From: JALYXI01 sp963795835
GTDB taxonomy: Bacteria > Acidobacteriota > Terriglobia > Bryobacterales > Bryobacteraceae
DNA: 64,000 bases
Assembly (NCBI GenBank): GCA_963795835.1
Contig: CAWCJC010000009.1
Location: forward strand, 682,001-746,000
Direction: 5' to 3'
Shown here in pieces: positions 26,259-35,142 of the stretch. The translations under genes and the position numbers were made by a program. The first letter of the stretch is position 1. Each line of letters opens with the position of its first letter. Below the pieces are notes generated by a model, which saw only the letters and a program-made list of their open reading frames with translations, made no database searches and had not been told where the DNA came from.

Positions 26259-27446
26259 GCCAGATTGGCGTCGGCTCTTGCCACATCAGCGATCGCGCCA
26301 AGCAACTGGTCGCTCAGGTTCTGGATTCCAGCAGGCTCTCCGCCGGTCCCAAGACTTCCGAATTCGAACAGTTGATCGCCGAAGCCCACGGCTGCTCTTA
26401 TGGCTTGATGAGCAATAGCGGGACCAGCGCCCTTCACATTGCGCTCGCCGCCATGAAAGAGCACTATGGCTGGCAGGATGGCGATGAGATCCTGGTCCCC
26501 GCCGTTACCTTCGTCGCCACCGCCAACGTCGTTCTCTACAACGGCTTCAAACCCGTCTTTGTCGATGTCGAGCGCGATTATTACTGCATCGATCCCGCGC
26601 AGATCGAAAAACACATCGGCCCCCGAACCCGCGCCATCATGCCCGTCCACGTCGCCTGCCTGCCCTGCGACATGGACCCCATCCTCGAAATCTCCAGCCG
26701 CCGCGGCTCTCCGCATCGCGGAAGATTCCGCTGAAGCCATGTTCGTCACCTACCGTGGCCGCCCCGTCGGCTCGTTTAGTTGTGTCGCCAGCTTCTCCAC
26801 TTATGTCGCGCACGTAATCTCCACCGGTGTCGGCGGCATCTGCACCACCAATAACCCCGAACTCTTCGTGCTCCTCAAGAGCCTGATGAACCACGGCCGT
26901 GATTCCATCTATACCCGCATCGATGACGACGCCGGCGCCCAAGGCCGCAAGCTCTTTGAAATTGCCGACCGCCGCTTCTCCTTCGTTCGGCCCGGTTACA
27001 GCTTCCGCGCCACGGAGATGGAAGCCGCGCTGGGCATCGCGCAGTTCGAAGAACGCGAAAGCATGGCCGCTCGCCGGCGCCAGGTCGCGGCACTGCTCAC
27101 TCAACAGCTAAGTGATCTCTCCCACGTCTTCCGCCTTCCCCGAAGCCGTCCGGGGACCGACCACGGCTACATGTTTTATCCCATCACCATCCTTTTGCCC
27201 GCCGTCGAACGCGCTGACTTGATTCAATACCTGGAAGAGCGCGGCATTGAGACCCGCTACGTCCTGCCACTCATCAATCAACCCGTCTACCGCAAGCTGT
27301 TCGGCAACCTCGACGCGGAGTATCCCGTGGCTGCGCACATGAACCAGAACTCGTTTTATGTGGGCTCGCACCCCGGAATGAGCGACGATGACGTACACCG
27401 TATCGCCGAGGTCATGCACAGCTTCTGCCGGGAACGCCACATTTGA
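26255..27446 (+). CDS. DegT/DnrJ/EryC1/StrS-fold PLP enzyme with His in place of the catalytic Lys (frameshifted)
   Basis: The family modifies nucleotide-linked keto-sugars with PLP. N-terminal landmarks are SAGPKTSEFEQLIAEAHGC and SNSGTSALHIALAAM; DSAEAMF follows after the break. At the site where aminotransferases have Lys (K-N-I-T-T-G-E-G-G), this protein has AHVISTGVGG, with His coded at 26811-26813. His at this position is known in the 3-dehydratases ColD and RfbH (E1), which deoxygenate C3, so dehydration rather than amination is likely. NHGRDS and RPGYSFRATEMEAALGIAQ also fit. The frame shifts once near 26700-26715 (the span has one base too many; GGCTCTCCGC would read through as GGCCTCCGC). 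First gene of the glycan locus, overlapping the next gene as TTGA. Confidence 0.87.
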
Positions 27447-28544
27447 AGCTCGGCGTAAACGGCTGGCGCATCGGGGGCCGGCGAACCGGCGTAGGCCGGT
27501 ACCTGCTGAACGTTGTTGCCCGATGGCAGAACCCCTCTCCGTTCCAGTCCATCACGTTCTATACCCCATCCAAACTGGAAACAAGCGGCGTCCATTTCCC
27601 CCCCTGCGTCGCCAATACCGTGCTCCCCTCCACCTGGCCGATGCTGGTTTGGGAAAACCTCCTCCTCGCCTTCCGCGCCAAGGACGACGTTCTGTTTTGC
27701 CCCTCGTATTCACGACCGCTCTTCACGCGATGCAAGACCGTTGTCACCACGCATGACGCCGTGCAGCAGATCTATCCCGAATTGTTCCCGCTCTCGGTCC
27801 GCCTCTTCTACAACCGGCTTTACGGTTGGAGCGCGCGCCACGCCACCTTGGTGATTACCGATTCCGAAGCGGGCCGCGACGATATCGTCCGCTACTGGAA
27901 AGTGCCCAAACAAAAGATCCGCGTCATCTATCTCGCTCCCGCGGAATTTGTTCACCGTCTCGATCAGCCGGATGCCCAGTCGCTCACCGGCACCACGCGC
28001 GCCGTTCTTCCTCTTCGTCGGCAAAATCTCCGGACGCCGCAATCTGCCCTGTCTGCTCGAAGCCTTCGCCCGCTTTAAGCGCAACCCTGGCCATCCGCAC
28101 GTGCTCGTTCTGGCCGGTCTGAATCCCAGGAAGCTGAACCTGGAAGCAATCTGCGCGGACTTACAAATCAAACAGTCCGTCTTATACCTGGAGTATCTGG
28201 CAGATGAACAAATCAACTTACTCTATAACGCTGCCCAAGCGTTAGTAATGCCGTCCGTCTACGAAACCGTGTCACTTCCCGTCATGGAAGCACAAGCCGT
28301 GGGAACGCCGGTGATCTGCATCGATACCGGAGGCATGCGGGAAGTCACCGGAGACGCGGCCCTCTTCGTTAAGCAACTGGAACCGGGCCTCTTATCGGAA
28401 GCCATGTCGCAAATCGCGGACGATCCCGATCTAAGGGCGCGCCTGCATCAGGAAGGCTTGCGCAACGCATCCCGGTACTCCTGGGACCGGTGCGCCGCCG
28501 AAACACTCACCGTGATGGCTGAGGCCGCGGGTATCCCGCCATAG
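27443..28544 (+). CDS. glycosyltransferase family 4-type (GT-B) enzyme (frameshifted)
   Basis: Transfers a sugar from an activated donor onto a growing glycan in the cytosol. The TTG start overlaps the previous stop and gives MKLGVNGWRIGGRRTGVGRYLLNVV, a typical GT4 N-terminus with the GG.GRY acceptor loop. The donor-binding half has FFLFVGKISGRRNLPCLLEAF, YLEYLADEQINLLYNAAQALVMPSVYETVSLPVMEAQAVGTPVI, in which the E-x7-E motif is visible. The N- and C-terminal halves lie in different frames; the break is between about 27985 and 28015, and the span is one base too long. Its 3' end overlaps the convergent SDR gene by 38 bases. Confidence 0.86.
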
Positions 28545-29409
28545 TCCGGTACGTCTGCCGCACACCTTCGGCGGTCGAATACCGCGGCGTCCAGTCGATC
28601 AACCGGTTCAGCGTCGTCATATCGCACTGGAACTGCAGCGGACCCTGCACAGGAATGTCCAGCACACTGATCGTTCCACCACTCGCTTCTTCGAGCGCGT
28701 CCTTCACCACCTGGACGGATGTCATTGTTCCCGTACCCAGGTTGAGCGTGCCGTTGTAGTCGGCGTCCAGTAGCTGAATCACCGCGCGCGCCGCGTCTTC
28801 CACGTGGATGAAGTCCCGCTCCGGACGCGTACTCCACATCTCGGCATGGCCGTCGCGAAGCAACTTATGGCTGATCACATGAATCAGGTCCCATCGCGTG
28901 AGCGGCGTTGGCCCATAGATGTTGGAGAGCCGCACATTCATAATCGGTGTCCAGCGCCGGTAGAAGTTCAGCGCTTCTTCCGCCATGTACTTACTCAACA
29001 CGTAACGGTTCTTATAAGGATCAATCGGAGAGCGTTCCGATACAGGCAAAGTAATTCGCCGCTCATCGTACATCAGGATCGTCGAGAAATGAATAAACCG
29101 CTTGATCGGATATTGCTTCAACTGCTCCAACGTCCGCAACAGCGGCGTGACATGGTAATCGAACGCAATCGCTTCCTCTCTCGGGACAATCTCTTTCTCC
29201 AGATTGTGGTGATCCGTGTTCCCGATGATGTAGATCACCTTGTCGAACTCCACTCCCCGCAGCACGTCCAGATTCGCCAGCGATTCAATCGGGATATGCC
29301 GGTTCGCGGTCGGCGGCGGCGTGCGCCCCACCGAAATCATCGTGGGATCCAGGTTTAGGATGTACGGCCCCAGAAAACCGCTGCCGCCGAACAGAATGGT
29401 TCCGCTCAC
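28507..29409 (-). CDS. NAD-dependent epimerase/dehydratase (extended SDR)
   Basis: An extended short-chain dehydrogenase likely acting on a nucleotide sugar. The N-terminal Rossmann loop is ILFGGSGFLGPYIL. The active site is Ser/Thr in HFSTILMYDE and the Tyr-x3-Lys pair in YVLSKYMAEEA. RLSNIYGP and RDFIHVEDAARAVIQLL are the conserved substrate-binding and Asp motifs. The 300-residue length is typical. It is coupled by a 4-base overlap to the sugar C-methyltransferase upstream, so it probably processes the same keto-sugar, for example by 4-keto reduction or 3,5-epimerisation. Confidence 0.88.
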   Translation of the reverse strand: MSGTILFGGSGFLGPYILNLDPTMISVGRTPPPTANRHIPIESLANLDVLRGVEFDKVIYIIGNTDHHNLEKEIVPREEAIAFDYHVTPLLRTLEQLKQYPIKRFIHFSTILMYDERRITLPVSERSPIDPYKNRYVLSKYMAEEALNFYRRWTPIMNVRLSNIYGPTPLTRWDLIHVISHKLLRDGHAEMWSTRPERDFIHVEDAARAVIQLLDADYNGTLNLGTGTMTSVQVVKDALEEASGGTISVLDIPVQGPLQFQCDMTTLNRLIDWTPRYSTAEGVRQTYRTMAGYPRPQPSR

Positions 29410-30680
29410 GGGCAGAGTATCTCGCCCGCGAAACCGTTCGCCCTCAGCTTGGGCACAATCTCGTCATAGTAGTTCCAGGAAAAAAGAATGGCCGCATCCG
29501 CCGGTCTCGGATCGCGAAACATCCATCCTTCTTCCACAATCGGAATGTGGACTCCCGGCAGATACCGGCCAATCCGCAAGGGATTCACCTCCGTCACGTA
29601 ATCCACCAGGTCAGGCCCAAGCCGGCAGTAGTTGCACACGGTGGAAGCCTTCGCCGGTGCACCAATCCCGATGATCTTGCGGCCGGAACGGGCGCGAGTA
29701 TAGACATCGTGAAATAGCTTGCGCCTGCGCTCGGCCGTATCGCTGCTGAACTTCGCATTCGTCGCCGGCTCATAGAGCCGCTCCGATGTTTCAAGAGCCA
29801 GAAGGTCATGCACACGCTGATGAATTGGGTGTGCTCCACGATGGCAACTGAACACTCGGATCGATCCGCCATAAACTTCGGATCGTTCGATGTCGAAGAC
29901 GTCCATCTCATAGTCGGCGAACAGCCGGATCAGCGGACGCAGCGAGTAGTTCCGAAGATGCTGGTGGAACACGTTATCGTAATGGCCCTGCTGAATCATC
30001 GCGAGCCAGTACTGGTTCTCGGTCGCGAAGATTCCGCCCGCTGCCAGCAGCATCTTCGCGCCCTTCATCACGCCGGCCAGATCGGCAATATGGGCAAAAC
30101 ATCCAGCCGCGGAAAGAGCGTCAGCCGGTCCATGCTCGTCCCGGATCCTGCCCGCTGTCTCTTCGTTGAAGAAGGCATGCAAAGTAGGAATGCCTTGCTC
30201 ATTCGCAATACGAACGGGCTCTCCCGCCGGATCCACTCCCAGAAACCGGACGCCCGCGGGCACGTACGCTTTGAGCAGGGTCCCATCGTTTGAGCCGATA
30301 TCCACCGCGAAGTTCCGCGGCCCCAGCGAAAGCCGCTCGGTGAGCTGCAAAGCCAGGCTCTGCAAATGCCGCGTAGCCGTTTGCGTTGTCCCGCTCACGA
30401 ACGGGAAGTCTTTGTACACAACCGCTGGATCCACGGTGTATCCAAGCTGGCACAACCCGCACTCCGGACAGTGAAAGAGCTGCATCGGATAGAACACCTC
30501 CGGCTCGTTCAACTGGGCTTGATTCAGGATCAGGTCACCAACCGGCTGATGACCCAGATCGAGCCCCGGGGTTGCCTCGGTTCCACAGATCTGGCACTTC
30601 ACCGCAACAGGGGAGCGGTGTTTCGTCAGGTCGCTTGGAAGTCCGCGGCTGCGGTCAGAAAGAGTGTTGGAGTTCAACAT
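29406..30680 (-). CDS. sugar C-methyltransferase (NovU/TylCIII/EvaC-like)
   Basis: These enzymes add a methyl group from SAM to C3 (or another carbon) of a nucleotide keto-sugar, making branched sugars. The zinc-binding N-terminus has CQICG and CPECGLCQ. The SAM motif is FAVDIGSNDGTLLKAY. AENQY-like FATENQYWLAMIQQGHYDNVFHQHLRNYSL is the active-site block of this family (conserved Glu, Tyr, His, His). The C-terminal 150 residues (IIGIGAPAKASTVCNYC) are the family's own second Rossmann domain. The frame opens at 30731, which would overlap the upstream gene by 77 bases; ATG at 30680 is preferred. Middle gene of a three-gene minus-strand run with an oxidoreductase and an SDR. Confidence 0.9.
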   Translation of the reverse strand: MLNSNTLSDRSRGLPSDLTKHRSPVAVKCQICGTEATPGLDLGHQPVGDLILNQAQLNEPEVFYPMQLFHCPECGLCQLGYTVDPAVVYKDFPFVSGTTQTATRHLQSLALQLTERLSLGPRNFAVDIGSNDGTLLKAYVPAGVRFLGVDPAGEPVRIANEQGIPTLHAFFNEETAGRIRDEHGPADALSAAGCFAHIADLAGVMKGAKMLLAAGGIFATENQYWLAMIQQGHYDNVFHQHLRNYSLRPLIRLFADYEMDVFDIERSEVYGGSIRVFSCHRGAHPIHQRVHDLLALETSERLYEPATNAKFSSDTAERRRKLFHDVYTRARSGRKIIGIGAPAKASTVCNYCRLGPDLVDYVTEVNPLRIGRYLPGVHIPIVEEGWMFRDPRPADAAILFSWNYYDEIVPKLRANGFAGEILCP

Positions 30681-31752
30681 GTGAGGGAGAGTATTGAGGC
30701 CGAACGGTTTCACCGGTACGGGCGCTTTCATAACCGGCGAACACCAGGCTTAAGATGTCGCGCGCATGGATCGCGCCTGTGAGCGATCGCTCAGGCTTCC
30801 GCATCTCGGCTACGAAGTAGCGCAGATGCTCCGCCGTGGCTGTGGCGAACTCGCCCGTGCGCGAAGATGAGAAAGCCCTGCTCCGTCCATTCGCTTCCGC
30901 CCGCGCCTGGCCGCCTTTCAGCAAGCCTGCTTTCAAAACCGGCCGTCTCGCGGCGCGAGACCACTCCACCGCGATCCGGGCCACGCCGCCCAGGGAGATC
31001 CGCACCGAAGCCAGTTCGCAATCGAGCCGCATCTCCAGATACTTCTCCGGCGCATGAGTCACGCGGTTGAAGGAGAATACAGCCAGCCGCTCCTCGGGAA
31101 AGCGCAGAGAGGCATGCACCAGCACGTCGGCATCGAACTCAGCTCTTGCTCGCGGGATATCGGCGTGCAACGACTCCGGTAGCGCGTCGAAGAAGAACGA
31201 AGCAAGGTCCAGCGCATGCGTCCCGAACTCATAGAGCACATACTGCTTCAGCTGATTGCGCCAGTTCGTCTCCCGCGCGGGCGGATGGAACATGTTCTGC
31301 CACGCCTGGATGTAGAACAGCCGGCCGAACTCCCCCGCGTCCAAACGCCTCTTCGTCTCCCGGTAGAACGACATGAATCGATACTGGTTGTTCACGCGGA
31401 GCAGCAGGTTCTTCGAGCGGGCAATCTCGATGATGCGGTCCGCCTGTTCCACATCGGGCATGAAGGGCTTCTCACAAAGGACATGGACCCCTGCATCCAT
31501 TGCATTCCTGCAGATCTCAAAGTGCGAACCCGGCGGCGTCCCCACAATCAGGAAGTCCGGCCTGGTCTGTTCCAGCAGCTCCCCCGCAGTCGCGAACACC
31601 CGCGGAACCCCAAGCGCCGGCGCAGCGGAGCGGGCGGACTCACTCGGATCGCAGCCCCCCACCAACTCCAGTTCCTCAACCGCCAGGCACGCGGGAACGT
31701 GAATCCGGTGAGCCACGCCGCCCAGTCCCACGATGCCTACCCGTGCTTTCAC
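30655..31752 (-). CDS. Gfo/Idh/MocA family oxidoreductase
   Basis: An NAD(P)-dependent sugar dehydrogenase or reductase. The Rossmann motif ARVGIVGLGGVAHRIHVPA is at the N-terminus, followed by GTPPGSHFEICRNAMDAGVHVLCEKPF, with the diagnostic Glu-Lys-Pro. The usual QYR sequence (NNQYRFMSFY) and a catalytic-site His region (EFGTHALDLASFF) follow. The open frame extends to 31851, but GTG at 31752 places the start just before the Rossmann strand and is preferred. The divergent glycosyltransferase-like gene begins only 25 bases away at 31777, so promoters overlap. In glycan loci this family commonly oxidises C3 of a nucleotide sugar. Confidence 0.88.
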   Translation of the reverse strand: MKARVGIVGLGGVAHRIHVPACLAVEELELVGGCDPSESARSAAPALGVPRVFATAGELLEQTRPDFLIVGTPPGSHFEICRNAMDAGVHVLCEKPFMPDVEQADRIIEIARSKNLLLRVNNQYRFMSFYRETKRRLDAGEFGRLFYIQAWQNMFHPPARETNWRNQLKQYVLYEFGTHALDLASFFFDALPESLHADIPRARAEFDADVLVHASLRFPEERLAVFSFNRVTHAPEKYLEMRLDCELASVRISLGGVARIAVEWSRAARRPVLKAGLLKGGQARAEANGRSRAFSSSRTGEFATATAEHLRYFVAEMRKPERSLTGAIHARDILSLVFAGYESARTGETVRPQYSPSHVELQHSF

Positions 31753-31776
31753 TTTGATAATGCTAGCATCCGGTTT

Positions 31777-32433
31777 GTGCCGGAGTTGTCCATCGTGATC
31801 GCCGCTGTCCATGGCCCTTACGATCTCGCTATGATCCAGAATCGATGCCAAGGTTTCGACGTGGAGATCATCCTAACAGCGGCCGATCAAGAGGCTCTCG
31901 CGGGGGTTCAACAGGCAAAGTCGGAACGCATCGCTGTCCTGGGCGACCGTTACGATCCGGCTCCCAATTGGGTTGAAACGGCGCTCGCTATCGCCGAAGG
32001 GTCCGTCTTCGGGAGCGTTCTGCCGGGTGCATCCCTCTCAAGCTCCGGCTGGGCGATCTACCTGGCGGAGTACTCTCATCCTTCGGGACCGGTCGCGGGG
32101 AATACCGTGTTCCTGAGGAACGCCGCTCCCTCAACCCCGGTCTTTCGTCCAGGCTTACAGGTCTTCTTCACCAGACCGCCAAGCTGGCGCCAATACCTGA
32201 GCGAGCGCTACCGCGACTCGCGCCGATGGGCCCAGCAAAGGTGTTCCGGTGCTTCTCAATCAAGCCGCATGCTGAAAGCCGCTTCTCGCATCGGCCTGCC
32301 GCTGCTTCTGCTCTGGCGTCGCGCCAAGGGCCCCTACCCCCGCCGGTTCATTGCCGCCTTACCCTACCTGCTCATCTCCGGTTTCGTTGAGGCCGCCGGC
32401 GAAATTGCGGGCTTCCTGTCAGGAGAGAAGTGA
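31777..32433 (+). CDS. degenerate glycosyltransferase-2-like membrane protein
   Basis: A 218-residue protein from GTG at 31777. The N-terminus PELSIVIAAVHG looks like the first strand of a GT-A fold, but no DxD metal motif is seen, and the acceptor part is shortened. The C-terminal 60 residues are hydrophobic, ending in LPYLLISGFVEAAGEIAGFL. This end matches in layout the C-termini of the proteins at 33143-34009 and 35133-35957 (a hydrophobic stretch ending ...GE.AG.L or ...GEVTG.L), so the three look like paralogues, of which this is the most eroded. It may be an inactive or regulatory partner. It is coupled by GTGA to the deacetylase gene. Confidence 0.68.
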   Translation: MPELSIVIAAVHGPYDLAMIQNRCQGFDVEIILTAADQEALAGVQQAKSERIAVLGDRYDPAPNWVETALAIAEGSVFGSVLPGASLSSSGWAIYLAEYSHPSGPVAGNTVFLRNAAPSTPVFRPGLQVFFTRPPSWRQYLSERYRDSRRWAQQRCSGASQSSRMLKAASRIGLPLLLLWRRAKGPYPRRFIAALPYLLISGFVEAAGEIAGFLSGEK

Positions 32434-33158
32434 CAAGTTCGGCGATCCTTACCTACCACTCTCTCGACTCTTCCGGGTCCGTGATCTCCGTCGCGCCCGA
32501 TACCTTCAGAAGGCACATGGAATTGCTCGCCGAGTACAGAATCCCCGTTGTGCCCCTCTCCCGCATCAGGCAAACAGACAGGGCGGTATCCATCACCTTC
32601 GACGATGGCTTCGCCAACCTGGAGCAACACGCCATCCCTCTGCTGGCCGAATACCGGTTTCCAGCAACCGTGTTTCTCGTATCCGGTTTCTGCGGTCACA
32701 AGAACGATTGGCTCGGTCAATCGCCCGCGGTTCCCCGCCTCCCTCTGCTGTCCTGGCCGACGGTGCAAAGCTTGAGTAGCCCGTTGCTCGAATGGGGCGC
32801 CCACACCGTAACGCACCCGAATCTTGCGAACGTCTCCCCGGCAACCGTCGAGAAGGAGATCCGGGAATCGCGCCAGGCAATCGAAGACCGGACGGGCGCA
32901 AGTGTCAGAGCGTTCGCGTATCCTTATGGTTCTGTGACACCGGCCGCTCATGCCGTTGCATCGGCCCAATTCGAGACAGCTTGCGGTACCCGGCTCCGCT
33001 ACCTTGAGCCGCAAGGCGATCCCTTCCACTTGCCGCGCCTCGATGCCTATTACTTCCGTGATCCGGAAAGGTTGAAGACAGTCCTGGGCCGAACCGGGCC
33101 CGCTTACATCGGTCTTCGGCGCAGTCTTCGGGAAGGGCGTGCGTGGCTCTCTCGGTAG
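32430..33158 (+). CDS. polysaccharide deacetylase (NodB-like)
   Basis: Removes acetyl groups from sugar chains with a metal. The 242-residue protein shows ILTYHSL, the ITFDDGFAN motif whose second Asp binds metal, and GAHTVTHPNL, whose two His residues are the other ligands. AFAYPYGS is the RxxxPxG-like motif. There is no signal peptide, so it acts on lipid-linked or cytosolic substrate, unless exported another way. The GTG start overlaps the preceding stop, and its stop overlaps the next GT gene by 16 bases. An amino-sugar in the glycan is a natural inference. Confidence 0.9.
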   Translation: MTSSAILTYHSLDSSGSVISVAPDTFRRHMELLAEYRIPVVPLSRIRQTDRAVSITFDDGFANLEQHAIPLLAEYRFPATVFLVSGFCGHKNDWLGQSPAVPRLPLLSWPTVQSLSSPLLEWGAHTVTHPNLANVSPATVEKEIRESRQAIEDRTGASVRAFAYPYGSVTPAAHAVASAQFETACGTRLRYLEPQGDPFHLPRLDAYYFRDPERLKTVLGRTGPAYIGLRRSLREGRAWLSR

Positions 33159-34009
33159 TCGTCACCTCCTTTGAATCACCAGACACTCTGCGCAAGTGTC
33201 TCGAATCCCTGGCAAGCCAGGCAGAGGCAACAGAGATCGTGGTGAGCGACTGTTCAACGCTCAACCCCGCGCTGCTCCTGCAGCAACGCTTCCCGCGCGT
33301 TCGATTCCTTCACTCCGCCGAGCAGCGCTCCGTTCCCTGGCTGCGATGGGCCGGTTTTGCGGTCACTCATGGTAGCTTGATAGCGGCAACGGAAGCGCGC
33401 TGTGTTCCCTCCGCTTCGTGGTGCCGGCAGTTAATCGCAGCTCACCAACGGTCGCCAGTCAGCCCCGTCGTGGGCGGCACAGTCACCATCGCCAGCGGCG
33501 CTTCACTGTTCGATTACGCCCTGTATCTCTGTGAGTACGGTGCCTATGCTCCCCCGGTTCAGGAAGGTCCGGCAGAGTCCGTCTCCGGAGCGAACTTGTC
33601 GTATCGCAGAGAGGCGTTGCAACAGTTGACGGAAAATGAATGGGAAACAGCTCAGCATCAACGCTGGTGCCGCGAAGGCAGGCAGCTCTGGCAATCGAGT
33701 GCCACGGTGGAGTTCCACAATTCTATGTCGGTTTCAAACGCTCTGCGGCAGCGTTGGCACTATGGCAAAGGCTACGCGGCCGATCGGGTCGAGCACTCCA
33801 GCCTTCCGGTTCGCATGGCGCTCGGCGTGGCCTCTCTGGCCTTGCCCGCACTGCTTTGCTCACGCATCGCGAGACACTGTGCTCGCCGGGGTTCGCTCCA
33901 ACAGTTCGCACCCTCGCTCGGCTGGATCCTGTTGCTAACGGTTGCCTGGAGTTGCGGTGAAATGGCCGGCTATCTTGGCGGCAAGCCCACCGCAGCACGG
34001 ATTTTCTGA
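33143..34009 (+). CDS. glycosyltransferase family 2 with C-terminal membrane segment
   Basis: A GT-A transferase. The N-terminal LSVVVTSFESPDTLRKCLESL is the family signature, and EIVVSDCS the second strand. The usual DxD is replaced by ATEARCVPSASW, so metal use is uncertain. VSGANLSYRREALQQL matches the acceptor-region motif of the family. The last 80 residues contain two hydrophobic stretches (ALGVASLALPALLC; LGWILLLTVAWSCGEMAGYL). The GTG start at 33143 overlaps the deacetylase end. Two relatives flank it (31777 and 35133). Confidence 0.83.
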   Translation: MALSVVVTSFESPDTLRKCLESLASQAEATEIVVSDCSTLNPALLLQQRFPRVRFLHSAEQRSVPWLRWAGFAVTHGSLIAATEARCVPSASWCRQLIAAHQRSPVSPVVGGTVTIASGASLFDYALYLCEYGAYAPPVQEGPAESVSGANLSYRREALQQLTENEWETAQHQRWCREGRQLWQSSATVEFHNSMSVSNALRQRWHYGKGYAADRVEHSSLPVRMALGVASLALPALLCSRIARHCARRGSLQQFAPSLGWILLLTVAWSCGEMAGYLGGKPTAARIF

Positions 34010-34011
34010 AG

Positions 34012-35142
34012 ATGCGGATCGGTATCGATGGGGGGAGCTGGACGAATCGACGCGGCTATGGCAGATTTCTGCATGAGATTGTCGACGCATTGGCAAAGCT
34101 GAAACATGGCCACCAATTCGTGATGTTTCTCGATACTTCGGCCGCGCGAGAGTTTCCGTCCCTGCCGGGATTTTCCATTTGTGAAGTGCCGCTCTCCCAG
34201 CAGGTTTCTGAAGCCGCCAAACACGATGGAAATCGCTCCCTAATGGACCTGCTGCGCATGAGCCGGGCGGTCGCGAAAGAGCCTCTGGACGTCTTCTTCT
34301 TCCCGACAGTGTACTCCTACTTCCCGTTGCTGCGGCGGGTTCCCTGTTTACTGGGGATTCACGACACCATCGCGGACCGCAACCCGCAATATGCCTTTGC
34401 GAGCTTCCGCCAAAGGTTGCTGTGGCAAGCTAAGCTGCGCGCAGCAATTTGGCAGTCACACCTGGTGATGACGGTGTCCGAATACTCGCGCGAATGCCTG
34501 ATGAGCGTTCATGGCATTGCAGAAGAGCGCATTTGGATCGTGCCGGAAGCTGCCGCGTCCCGCTTCCGCCCACCCAGCGGTCATGGCGCGCGCGAGCCGT
34601 TCGTCCTCTATGTAGGAGGCATCAGCCCCAACAAGAACCTGAGCACGCTGGTACGGGCGATGGCGCTTCTCGACACCGGCATCAATTTGAAGTTGGTCGG
34701 CGATTACCAGTCCGACGGCTTTCGAAGCTGCTATGCGGAGATTCGCGCAGTCGCGCAAACTCTCGGGCTTCAGAATCGCGTCACGTTCTTGGGCTTTGTC
34801 CCTGACGAGGAGCTCGTTCATCTATATCAAAGCGCCAGTCTGTTCGTGATGCCCTCCTTCGATGAAGGCTTTGGGTTGCCTGCCATTGAAGCGATGGCCA
34901 GCGGCGTTCCCGTCATCGTCAGCCAAGGGAACTCGCTCGAGGAAGTCGTGGCGGATGCGGGCTTGACCTTTCGCGCCGACGATACTGGGGGTCTGGCAAC
35001 CGCGATGAATCGCGTCCTTGGCGACCCGGATCTATGGTTGCAGCTTTCGGAGGCAGGCTTAGAGCGTGCTGCCGTGTACTCATGGAAGCATTCTGCCTCC
35101 GTTCTCTTGAATCTCTTCGAAGAGGTTTCGCATTGCCGTTGA
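34012..35142 (+). CDS. glycosyltransferase family 4 (GT-B) enzyme
   Basis: The 376-residue protein starts with MRIGIDGGSWTNRRGYGRFLHEIV. The acceptor domain includes LLGIHDTIADRNPQYAF and VMTVSEYSRECLMSVHGI. The donor domain has FVLYVGGISPNKNLSTLVRAM, VTFLGFVPDEELVHLYQSASLFVMPSFDEGFGLPAIEAMASGVPVI, with the E-x7-E pair intact. It starts 2 bases after the previous gene and its stop overlaps the TTG start of the next by 10 bases, so it is inside one operon. Confidence 0.92.
   Translation: MRIGIDGGSWTNRRGYGRFLHEIVDALAKLKHGHQFVMFLDTSAAREFPSLPGFSICEVPLSQQVSEAAKHDGNRSLMDLLRMSRAVAKEPLDVFFFPTVYSYFPLLRRVPCLLGIHDTIADRNPQYAFASFRQRLLWQAKLRAAIWQSHLVMTVSEYSRECLMSVHGIAEERIWIVPEAAASRFRPPSGHGAREPFVLYVGGISPNKNLSTLVRAMALLDTGINLKLVGDYQSDGFRSCYAEIRAVAQTLGLQNRVTFLGFVPDEELVHLYQSASLFVMPSFDEGFGLPAIEAMASGVPVIVSQGNSLEEVVADAGLTFRADDTGGLATAMNRVLGDPDLWLQLSEAGLERAAVYSWKHSASVLLNLFEEVSHCR

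Noticed and set aside
29406..29409. Fusion of the SDR and C-methyltransferase genes
   Set aside because: They overlap by 4 bases in different frames, so they are two coupled genes.
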